Origin: Methylobacter sp.
GTDB lineage: Bacteria > Pseudomonadota > Gammaproteobacteria > Methylococcales > Methylomonadaceae
Direction of reading: 5' to 3'
DNA length: 9,688 bases
Assembly (NCBI GenBank): GCA_028714995.1
Contig: JAQTLI010000072.1
Location: 1 to 9,688 of the forward strand
Shown: in pieces, positions 1 through 6,125 of the stretch
Position numbering within the stretch: the first letter of the stretch is position 1
How the letters are laid out: the number at the start of each line of letters is the position of its first letter
Notes under the pieces: generated by a model
The model's input: only the letters and a program-made list of their open reading frames with translations
What the model was told of the DNA's origin: nothing
The model's database searches: none
Program-made: the position numbers and the translations under genes

Positions 1-824
1 AGTTCGAACTTGCCCTGATGGAGGTTAACGTTAAATTTATTATCAACATAGTGAGCCTTGTAATCGGCCTCGAACAGTTCATAGCCCTGTAAATCCAGTT
101 GAACAAAATCTTGCAAGGCCAGCGCACGGATTCTCGGCAGTTGCACTTTCTCCAGTTTAAGATGCCCGGATGAAGACAGCGGATTAAGGCCGATCTCGCC
201 TTGCCAATCCAGTTTACCGCCTGAAATCAATTCCAGGGTCAAACTGAAGTTGGATTGCTTATCCGCCTGAGTCGTGAAGTTTTCAATAGTGAGATTTATC
301 GGATAAACAGTCTCTTTTTCGGGATGCTTAAAATGCGCATCTTCCCAGTCCAGTTTTCCTTCGGTTATCGACAATTTGGCGATGTTTACCGGGAAAATTT
401 TACCGTCATTTTCTTTAACATTACCTTTATCCTTGAGCAAATTCTGGAAATTGAATACTCCGTCTTTTTGTTTAGTGATACGGGCAAAGGGCTTCTGCAG
501 TGACAAATCATCAATAACAAATGCGGCTTGTTTTATTGATTTAAGCCCACCAATATTGATATAAAGATTATCAAACATGACAAATGGCTGACCGCTCTGC
601 TCTTGAATCTCAAATCCATGAAGGCTTGCAGACAGGGAAAATGGATCAAACTGAATCCTTGAAATTGACGTTTTTCTGCCTGTTTGCTGTTGAATCACTT
701 CAGGCAGCCTCGACTTTAATAAAGCCGGCAGTATATAAAAGCCCGCCACGGCATAAATCCCCAAAAGACCACCCACTATAGAAAAAACTATTTTAGTTTT
801 AAAAGAGATATGTGGGATTTTCAT
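1..824 (-). CDS. DUF748 (AsmA-like) envelope protein, N-terminal part, cut by the window edge
   Basis: The minus-strand frame starting at ATG 824 stays open to base 1, giving 274 visible residues and no stop; the C-terminus lies outside the window. It opens with a short basic stretch and one membrane segment (about residues 12-32), followed by the pattern typical of DUF748 proteins: LPALLKSRLPEVI near 32-44, then TGRKTSISRIQFDPFSLSA near 48-66, a 'LYINIG' strand near 87-92, and repeated beta-rich segments. Family knowledge: DUF748 proteins are large inner-membrane-anchored, periplasmic AsmA/YhdP-related proteins linked to outer-membrane biogenesis or lipid transport; the exact role here is inference. 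An AAGG ribosome-binding site lies about 5 bases before the ATG, which supports this start. It lies downstream of amtB on the same strand but is separated from it by a hairpin terminator, so it is probably its own transcription unit. Confidence 0.85.
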   Translation of the reverse strand, partial: MKIPHISFKTKIVFSIVGGLLGIYAVAGFYILPALLKSRLPEVIQQQTGRKTSISRIQFDPFSLSASLHGFEIQEQSGQPFVMFDNLYINIGGLKSIKQAAFVIDDLSLQKPFARITKQKDGVFNFQNLLKDKGNVKENDGKIFPVNIAKLSITEGKLDWEDAHFKHPEKETVYPINLTIENFTTQADKQSNFSLTLELISGGKLDWQGEIGLNPLSSSGHLKLEKVQLPRIRALALQDFVQLDLQGYELFEADYKAHYVDNKFNVNLHQGKFE

Positions 825-870
825 AAAACCTTGGATTCCAATTAGCTTTAAATTATCACCATTCTAAAAC

Positions 871-909
871 AAAAAGGCGACCCTCATATTATTGAGTAGT
901 CGCCTTTTT
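871..909 (-). terminator. Hairpin terminator after the glnK-amtB operon, probably bidirectional
   Basis: Eleven-base inverted repeat: AAAAAGGCGAC at 871-881 pairs with GTCGCCTTTTT at 899-909. A smaller CTCA/TGAG pair sits inside the loop. The stem is GC-rich at its inner end and has T-runs on both strands, so it can terminate in either direction. It lies 24 bases beyond the amtB stop codon and upstream of the DUF748 gene. Confidence 0.85.
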
Positions 910-933
910 TAATCTAAACCTCCTGCACAAAAT

Positions 934-2223
934 TTATAAATTCTGGTAACCCGTTTCTTCGTGCAAGACGATATCAAGCCCCTGCATCTCCTCATCGGAA
1001 GTTACGCGAATACCGATCAATTTATCTATTAGCTTCAAGATCAGATAACTGAATAACCCACTCCACGCCGCAGTAACAACAATCGCTAAAGCCTGAACAC
1101 TGACCTGATCCATAATTGAAACGCCTTCAGCCAAGCCAAGTCCGCCCAGATTGCTAGCTGCAAAAACGCCGGTTAATAATGACCCGATAACGCCACCTAC
1201 CCCATGAACAGAAAACACGTCCAACGAGTCATCAATTTTCAGGGTACGCTTTATATATTGGGTTGCATAAAAACACACTACGCCCGCCGTAATGCCAATC
1301 ACCAGAGCCCCCATAGGTCCGACAAAGCCGGAAGCCGGTGTAATAGTGCCCAAACCTGCGACCATGCCGGTAACAATACCCAACACACTGGGCTTGCTAA
1401 AACGCTTCCATTCTATAAACATCCAGGTTAAAGCCCCCGATGCTGCACCAATATGGGTCACCAGCATTGCCATTCCTGCGCGCCCGTCTGATGTTAGAGC
1501 ACTACCGGCATTGAAACCAAACCAGCCCACCCACAACATGCCGGCGCCGGTAACCACCATAGTCATGTTATGTGGCGGCATGGCCGTGTTTGGGAAACCT
1601 CTTCTTTTGCCTAACACCAACGCCGCAACTAATGCTGCAACACCGGCATTAACATGAATGACTATGCCCCCAGCAAAATCCATCGCACCCAAATCAGCCA
1701 GCCAGCCGCCGCCCCACATCCAGTGACATACCGGCAGATAAACCATGATCAACCATAAGCCGCTAAACCACAGCATCGCCGAGAATTTCATCCGCTCGGC
1801 AAAACCGCCGACGATCAGTGCCGGAGTAATAATGGCAAAGGTCATCTGAAACATGAAAAAAACTGTTTCGGGAATATCGCCCTTCAATGACGCTACGCCT
1901 ATGTCGGGCAGGAACACTTTAGAAGCGCCGCCTATGAGCTTTTGCATGTCTCCGCCATCAGCGAAAATAAAACTATAGACTCCGGCAAGCCAAAGAATTG
2001 AAACCAGACAGGTAATCGCAAAACACTGCATTAACACAGACAGTACGTTCTTGCTTCTAACCAATCCGGCATAAAACAATGACAAACCCGGAATTGTCAT
2101 AAACAAAACCAAAGCGGTTGATGTTAAAACCCAGGCCGTATTGGCTTGATTTAATTGATCCGCAAAAGCCGCTTCAGGAAGTAGCAGCAAGCCTAAAAGT
2201 ATCTTAAACAACATTTCTCCCAA
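934..2223 (-). CDS. amtB: Ammonium transporter AmtB
   Basis: Trimeric inner-membrane channel that takes up ammonium. Numbering from the TTG at 2223 (429 residues), an N-terminal signal-like segment ends near Ala21, and about eleven membrane segments follow. Hallmarks of the Amt family are present: 'YAGLVRSKN' at 51-59, the gate phenylalanine in FMFQ (Phe125) and in WFGFNAGSA (about 234-242), Asp182 in the MDFAGG motif, and the twin pore histidines His190 and His340 (VIHVN, FSVHGVGG). The tail from about 404 (GIRV...GLD) matches the cytoplasmic region that PII proteins dock on. The start is ambiguous: TTG 2223, or the in-frame ATG at 2214 preceded by GGGAG. ATG 2214 gives the more typical signal peptide. 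The gene follows glnK by 5 to 14 bases, so the two are surely co-transcribed and share the sigma-54 promoter. Confidence 0.97.
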   Translation of the reverse strand: MGEMLFKILLGLLLLPEAAFADQLNQANTAWVLTSTALVLFMTIPGLSLFYAGLVRSKNVLSVLMQCFAITCLVSILWLAGVYSFIFADGGDMQKLIGGASKVFLPDIGVASLKGDIPETVFFMFQMTFAIITPALIVGGFAERMKFSAMLWFSGLWLIMVYLPVCHWMWGGGWLADLGAMDFAGGIVIHVNAGVAALVAALVLGKRRGFPNTAMPPHNMTMVVTGAGMLWVGWFGFNAGSALTSDGRAGMAMLVTHIGAASGALTWMFIEWKRFSKPSVLGIVTGMVAGLGTITPASGFVGPMGALVIGITAGVVCFYATQYIKRTLKIDDSLDVFSVHGVGGVIGSLLTGVFAASNLGGLGLAEGVSIMDQVSVQALAIVVTAAWSGLFSYLILKLIDKLIGIRVTSDEEMQGLDIVLHEETGYQNL

Positions 2224-2228
2224 TGCCT

Positions 2229-2567
2229 TTAAATGGCATCCTCTCCAGTTTCACCCGTCCTAATTCGAATAACCTGCTCCAAATTAGACACAAATATTTT
2301 TCCATCACCAATCTTGCCGGTATTGGCCGCTTTGACTATGGTCTCAACCGCCTTATCGACAACATCATCGGCGACGGCAATTTCCAGTTTAACTTTAGGC
2401 AGAAAGTCGACCACGTACTCAGCTCCCCTATACAACTCGGTGTGACCTTTCTGACGACCAAAACCTTTAACTTCCGTTGCGGTAACGCCTGCAACCCCAA
2501 TTTCAGATAACGCTTCTCTCACATCATCCATTTTGAATGGTTTAATGATTGCTGTTATTAATTTCAT
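2229..2567 (-). CDS. glnK: PII nitrogen regulatory protein GlnK
   Basis: Small trimeric signal protein of 112 residues, the normal PII length. It senses 2-oxoglutarate, ATP/ADP and (by uridylylation) glutamine, and blocks AmtB when ammonium is plentiful. Seen in the sequence: the MKLITAIIKPFK N-terminus, the T-loop at about 37-55 with the uridylylation residue Tyr51 (RGAEYVVD), the TGKIGDGKIFV nucleotide-binding segment at 83-93, and the VIRIRTGE ending near 99-106. The name glnK rather than glnB rests on its position directly before amtB; residue 54 is Asp, as in E. coli GlnB. A GAGAG ribosome-binding site lies about 6 bases before the ATG. It is the first gene of glnK-amtB, transcribed away from glnA. 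Confidence 0.97.
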   Translation of the reverse strand: MKLITAIIKPFKMDDVREALSEIGVAGVTATEVKGFGRQKGHTELYRGAEYVVDFLPKVKLEIAVADDVVDKAVETIVKAANTGKIGDGKIFVSNLEQVIRIRTGETGEDAI

Positions 2568-2613
2568 GTTTTCTCTCAGTTATATAGCAAAAGTGTTGAC
2601 AACATAAGCGGCA

Positions 2614-2642
2614 ATCATAGTGAATTACCTATCAACATACAA
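2614..2642 (-). promoter_or_regulatory. Possible sigma-70 promoter for glnK-amtB
   Basis: On the minus strand TTGTAT (2642-2637) and TATGAT (2619-2614) are separated by 17 bases. The -10 matches consensus at 5 of 6 positions and the -35 is weaker. It would give a basal transcript about 40 bases before the glnK start, in addition to the stronger sigma-54 candidate further upstream. In AT-rich DNA such matches are common, so confidence is low. Confidence 0.3.
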
Positions 2643-2797
2643 TTATTAGGCGGGTATGGATCTATATCTGACAGAAATCAAGCGAACCCTAAGGCCTGCA
2701 ATTTAAAATTGAACTGATTATTGTTGGGCCGGTTTTTCATAGCTGAAGTTACTCGTAAATTAAGCAATCAAGGCGCGCAGCCTATCTAAAAAAGCAG

Positions 2798-2815
2798 TAG
2801 CAAGTACAATGCCAA
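2798..2815 (-). promoter_or_regulatory. Sigma-54 promoter of glnK-amtB
   Basis: Read on the minus strand, this is TTGGCATTGTACTTGCTA. It has the invariant GG (2813-2812) and GC (2801-2800) exactly ten bases apart and matches the consensus TGGCAC(G)-N4-TTGCW almost throughout. The start of transcription would fall near 2788, giving a leader of about 220 bases before glnK. Two NtrC-type sites lie upstream at about -88 and -119, the usual enhancer distance. I infer induction under nitrogen limitation through NtrC and RpoN. Confidence 0.82.
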
Positions 2816-2867
2816 TTGTATTTAAGGCGGATAATCAAGACCTTAATACAACATAGCAGCAATCGGT

Positions 2868-2884
2868 TGCACATTTTTAGGGCA
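2868..2884. promoter_or_regulatory. NtrC-type binding site, proximal to glnK
   Basis: TGCACA-N5-AGGGCA, against the NtrC consensus TGCACC-N5-GGTGCA. The left half matches 5 of 6 and the right half 4 of 6. Its centre is 31 bases from the second site, close to three helical turns, as in the paired enhancer of enterobacterial glnA. Confidence 0.6.
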
Positions 2885-2898
2885 ATATAATCATTTTT

Positions 2899-2915
2899 TG
2901 CACCAAAAATGTGCT
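2899..2915. promoter_or_regulatory. NtrC-type binding site, distal to glnK
   Basis: TGCACC-N5-TGTGCT: the left half is a perfect consensus half-site and the right half keeps the GTGC core. It lies about 119 bases upstream of the predicted glnK start point and about 140 bases before the glnA start codon, so it could act on both divergent units. Confidence 0.7.
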
Positions 2916-3050
2916 TCTGTAGTTTTGGTCCTTTCTTATTCTGCGGATTTATCCATCCTTATTTTTTTTAGTGGCTAATCCAAAAAAAAATGATATGTTA
3001 TAAAAAGGCATAGAATATTAATTTATAAACCATTCGAGGAGGCAACATAA

Positions 3051-4460
3051 ATGTCTGCAGCAAAAGTACTTAAAATGATCAAAGAAAACGACGTAAAATT
3101 CGTCGATTTTCGTTTTTGTGATACCCGCGGCAAAGAGCAGCATGTCACATTCCCTGCTCACTCTATTGATGAAGATACCTTCGAAGAAGGCAACATGTTT
3201 GACGGCTCTTCAGTAGCTGGCTGGAAACACATCAATGAATCAGACATGATATTGATGCCTGACCCATCTTCAGCGGTTATGGATCCCTTCTTTGATGACA
3301 ACACCTTAATCTTGCGTTGTGACATCATTGAACCTAAAAACATGCAAGGCTACGAACGCGATCCGCGCTCTATCGCCAAACGCGCAGAAAAATATCTACA
3401 ATCAACCGGCATAGCAGACACTGCATTCTTTGGCCCTGAAAATGAATTCTTCATCTTTGATGATATTCGTTGGGGTACTGATATGAGCGGTTCATTCTAC
3501 AAAGTCGATTCAGAAGAAGCCGGCTGGAACTCAGAAAAAGTCTATCCAGATGGCAACACAGGTCACCGTCCAGGCGTTAAAGGCGGTTATTTTCCAGTTC
3601 CACCTGTTGATTCTTTTCAAGACATTCGCTCTGCAATGTGCTTGACACTGGAAGAAATGGGCATGGTTACTGAAGTTCACCATCACGAAGTTGCAACAGC
3701 CGGCCAATGCGAAATCGGCGTAAAATTCAATACGCTGGTTAAAAAAGCGGATGAAGTATTAGAACTGAAATATGTCGTTGCCAACATTGCACATGCTTAT
3801 GGCAAAACAGCAACTTTCATGCCTAAACCTCTGGTAGGCGACAACGGCAGCGGTATGCACGTTCACCAATCTTTAGCTAAAGGCGGCGTTAACCTGTTCA
3901 CTGGCGATCTTTACGGCGGCCTGTCTGAAACAGCGTTGTATTACATCGGCGGCATCATTAAACACGCTAAAGCATTGAACGCTTTCACTAACTCATCAAC
4001 CAATAGCTACAAACGTCTGGTTCCAGGCTTTGAAGCTCCAGTTATGCTGGCTTACTCTGCACGTAACCGTTCAGCTTCTATCCGTATCCCTTATGTTGTT
4101 AATCCTAAAGGACGCCGTATTGAAGTTCGCTTCCCGGACTCAACTGCAAACCCCTATTTGGCGTTCTCGGCTATGCTGATGGCCGGTCTGGATGGTATTC
4201 AAAACAAAATCCATCCTGGCGATGCAATGGATAAAGATTTGTATGACTTGCCTGCCGAAGAAGCAAAAAACATCCCGCAAGTTTGCCACTCTTTTGACCA
4301 GGCATTAGACGCTTTGGACAATGACCGCGAGTTTTTAACACGTGGCGGTGTTTTCACTAATGATGCCATTGACGGCTTTATTGCATTGAAAATGGAAGAA
4401 GTGACCCGTATTCGCATGAGCACACACCCTGCAGAATACGACATGTACTACAGCTTGTAA
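3051..4460 (+). CDS. glnA: Glutamine synthetase, type I (GSI-beta)
   Basis: Cytoplasmic dodecameric enzyme that makes glutamine from glutamate, ammonia and ATP, the main entry of ammonium into metabolism. Its 469 residues equal the E. coli enzyme length. Active-site elements are all present: Asp51 (FDGSS), Glu130 and Glu132 (GPENEFF), Glu213 (HHEV), Glu221, the NGSGMHVH segment at 265-272 with His270, the Arg322 and Glu328 flap region (KRLVPGFEAP), Arg340 (NRSASIRIP) and Glu358/Arg360 (RRIEVRFPD). Tyr398 in KDLYDLP corresponds to the adenylylation tyrosine (397 without the initiator Met), so GlnE-type covalent control is expected. A strong GAGGAGG ribosome-binding site (3036-3042) sits 8 bases before the ATG. 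It is divergent from glnK-amtB, and a terminator follows directly, so it appears monocistronic; ntrBC is not downstream. Confidence 0.99.
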   Translation: MSAAKVLKMIKENDVKFVDFRFCDTRGKEQHVTFPAHSIDEDTFEEGNMFDGSSVAGWKHINESDMILMPDPSSAVMDPFFDDNTLILRCDIIEPKNMQGYERDPRSIAKRAEKYLQSTGIADTAFFGPENEFFIFDDIRWGTDMSGSFYKVDSEEAGWNSEKVYPDGNTGHRPGVKGGYFPVPPVDSFQDIRSAMCLTLEEMGMVTEVHHHEVATAGQCEIGVKFNTLVKKADEVLELKYVVANIAHAYGKTATFMPKPLVGDNGSGMHVHQSLAKGGVNLFTGDLYGGLSETALYYIGGIIKHAKALNAFTNSSTNSYKRLVPGFEAPVMLAYSARNRSASIRIPYVVNPKGRRIEVRFPDSTANPYLAFSAMLMAGLDGIQNKIHPGDAMDKDLYDLPAEEAKNIPQVCHSFDQALDALDNDREFLTRGGVFTNDAIDGFIALKMEEVTRIRMSTHPAEYDMYYSL

Positions 4461-4499
4461 CAATTAGACCTGTTTCAAGCAGGCTCACACTGACCCACT

Positions 4500-4533
4500 A
4501 CCCCGCAAGTTATCTGGCTTAGCGGGGTTTTTT
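4500..4533 (+). terminator. Intrinsic terminator after glnA
   Basis: CCCCGC (4501-4506) pairs with GCGGGG (4522-4527). The stem continues with AAG/CTT across a one-base bulge and is followed by six Ts (4528-4533). It begins 40 bases after the glnA stop codon. Confidence 0.93.
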
Positions 4534-5102
4534 ATGCTCGAATATTCCCACACCAACCCATCGAATCTTGCATTTTTTGCCCCCTGTCTCTCCCCCTATT
4601 TGAAAATGTCTGTGGAACGATAAATATTTCTCAAAAAATAGGGCGCATAAATGACGCTAACCGATAACAGAGATTGTGAAACTAAAGGCAACCGGGAGGG
4701 ATTATCAGAAATCGGATTCCTATGGGCTATTCTGGTAATACGAAAAATAGGGGGGCAAGTTTTGGCGCGGTAAATTTTGGCTTAATGGAAAAAAGTTTAA
4801 GTCTAGTTACGGCAATTAACCAGAAATCAGCCTAACCAATGCACGAAAAATAACGATGTAGACAGAGAATTTTTTTGCACTTGAAAAGTATCCGGCAACG
4901 CTACTTGAGATAGCCCCGAAGCCATGCAGAAGATTATTGATAGTGGCAATATTAAAGAAATCGAGGCCAAAGAAACGGAAGCATCCTCAACCTAACCAAC
5001 TTGTCGAAAACTTAGTGGAGTGTCCGTGAAATCAGGGCAAGATCAGTTTACCTGCTTAAAAATGTGAACAGGCTTTAAGGTAACTATAGCCGCCTATTTT
5101 TC

Positions 5103-5161
5103 GAGCTCGTGTATATAAGCATTCATACGTATTGTGTTTATTTCGAAATACTATATTTTTG
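5103..5161. repeat. Diverged repeat, copy 1
   Basis: The segment GAGCTCGTGTATATAAGC and the following ATACGTATTG align without gaps to 7203-7237 at roughly 26 of 35 positions by eye. After a 7-base length difference both copies share ATACTATA followed by a T-run and G (here 5148-5161). The flanks do not align clearly. Function is unknown: a shared promoter or a decayed repeat family are both possible. Confidence 0.4.
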
Positions 5162-5397
5162 ATCAGTAGTTAGTGCAGATAAATTAAAAATTTTTTGATT
5201 TGTGACTAGATGAGAGTTTTATAACTACATGTAAATTTAAAGAATCTCTAGCGGCTAAAACCGGTAATTCAACTCATCAATATCGGAGGGATCCAATATC
5301 TCTGACGGTAGGGCAATCAGCTAATGCTATCCGGGAACTGTTTTTTATGCGTATTTTTAAGTTATACAATTTACAAAAACGAAAGTTATTCCTATTC

Positions 5398-5417
5398 TTG
5401 TTAACTGAGATTAACAA
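5398..5417. repeat. Inverted repeat, possible operator before the 5520 gene
   Basis: Perfect dyad TTGTTAA-N6-TTAACAA, about 100 bases before the start codon of the secreted-protein gene. Its position and symmetry suit a dimeric repressor site, and TTGTTA or TTAACA could serve as a -35, but no clear -10 follows at standard spacing. AT-rich dyads arise by chance, so this is tentative. Confidence 0.3.
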
Positions 5418-5519
5418 AAATAGTTTATTAATAATGTTAAATCTATTCCCTGTTAAGGTATATCTCAGAAAAATCAAGCAAAGCAGCACTATTAAAATTA
5501 TCAATAAAAGGATAAGACA

Positions 5520-6125
5520 ATGGAAACCAAATATCGCGTTAAATCAATCATGACAGTGAACTCCTGGATTCTCCTGATCGGCTTTTTGGCGGCAGCCACG
5601 ATCACCCAGTCCGCTTCAGCGGTCAACCGAACCTTCAGCATCGATCCCTATGGGGTCCTCCTTGCCGATGGCGCAACCTCGTCAGCTGGGAGTTTCGGAT
5701 CTGGAGGAATAAAACTACCTAACAGTGGGACGCCGGATATCAGCTTCGGCTTCGTTATCCCCAACGATTACCTGCCGAATTCCCCGATCCGTATCATCCT
5801 CTCGTGGCATGCACCGGAAACGGGCTGTGATTTCGCCCTTTTGCCCAACTTCGTGGACCGTACCCGCCCTAATCACCTCCCATCGACAGGGAGTGCTTCC
5901 GGGGGCCTTGATCCGGCAAACGGTTCCAACATCCTGACCGCTCCAGCCACATCGAACCTCGGGAACAAGAAGGTTTATTTCCTGACCCCGAATCAGGGGT
6001 TTGTTGACCAGCAACCCGGAGACGCCATTCTGCTGGGATTCTTTCGCAATGCGGCAAATGTTAATGACAACTGCACAGGCAACCTAATAATCCCAGGCAT
6101 CGCGATCAAATATCAAACTCTCTGA
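5520..6125 (+). CDS. Secreted protein of unknown function, GC-rich orphan
   Basis: 201 residues. The N-terminus is a signal peptide: a basic start, a hydrophobic core at about 14-28, and a likely cleavage after SASA (Ala34). The mature part is rich in Gly, Pro, Asn and alternating hydrophobic residues, as in a secreted beta-sandwich. It has only two cysteines (103 and 185), which could form a disulfide, and conspicuous segments LSWHAPETG (94-102) and PGDAILLGFFRNA (166-178). I do not recognise the family. AAGGAT about 8 bases before the ATG supports the start at 5520; an internal Met11 (5550) would also leave a signal peptide. Three counted 60-base lines inside the gene are 55-62% GC, against about 22% in a line just upstream and 43% in a line of glnA, which suggests recent acquisition or unusual selection. 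No co-directional neighbour lies close by. Confidence 0.75.
   Translation: METKYRVKSIMTVNSWILLIGFLAAATITQSASAVNRTFSIDPYGVLLADGATSSAGSFGSGGIKLPNSGTPDISFGFVIPNDYLPNSPIRIILSWHAPETGCDFALLPNFVDRTRPNHLPSTGSASGGLDPANGSNILTAPATSNLGNKKVYFLTPNQGFVDQQPGDAILLGFFRNAANVNDNCTGNLIIPGIAIKYQTL

Larger units (their letters stand above)
4534..5519. other. Gene-poor AT-rich stretch after glnA
   Basis: No recognisable intact gene. It holds three copies of an AAATAGGG-type motif (inverted at 4591-4600, direct at 4636-4643 and 4745-4752); a 40-codon frame at 4651-4773 without recognisable similarity; a start-less basic frame at 4862-5029 ending beside GTGTCCGTGAAATCAGGGC (from 5020), which resembles an insertion-sequence end; one arm of a diverged repeat (5103-5161); a weak hairpin at 5306-5333 followed closely by a T-run (5341-5346); and an inverted repeat at 5398-5417. 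It looks like decayed mobile or accessory DNA, but this is inference. Confidence 0.5.

Noticed and set aside
255..781. Plus-strand frames of 62-82 codons at the left end
   Set aside because: They are antisense to the DUF748 gene, whose family pattern is continuous over 274 residues.
2770..2783. GC-rich hairpin in the glnK leader as an ANTAR target or attenuator
   Set aside because: Its loop is five bases rather than six and lacks the A1/G4 pattern; no second hexaloop hairpin or T-run follows.
2925..2953. Sigma-54 or sigma-70 promoter for glnA around TTGGTC
   Set aside because: The GG to GC distance is 14 rather than 10, and the sigma-70 reading gives a -10 with only about 3 of 6 matches.
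4651..4773. 40-codon plus-strand frame starting MTLTDNRDCETK
   Set aside because: It spans the AAATAGGG repeat copies, lacks a good ribosome-binding site and resembles nothing known to me.
4924..4995. 23-codon frame MQKIIDSGNIKEIEAKETE
   Set aside because: Protein-like composition but very short, without a ribosome-binding site, and overlapping another open frame; at most a fragment of a lost gene.
5224..5346. c-di-GMP (GEMM) riboswitch upstream of the secreted-protein gene
   Set aside because: Some words look similar (AGGGCAA, CCGGG), but the order and the conserved core pairing do not fit.
5277..5553. Opposing frames of 68 and 75 codons upstream of the secreted-protein gene
   Set aside because: Rich in Ile, Asn, Lys, Leu and Phe as expected from random AT-rich DNA, overlapping each other, with no motifs; they cover the likely leader region.
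5715..6057. Minus-strand and second plus-strand frames inside the secreted-protein gene
   Set aside because: Shadows caused by the high GC content. The chosen frame has the signal peptide, the ribosome-binding site and coherent residue patterns.
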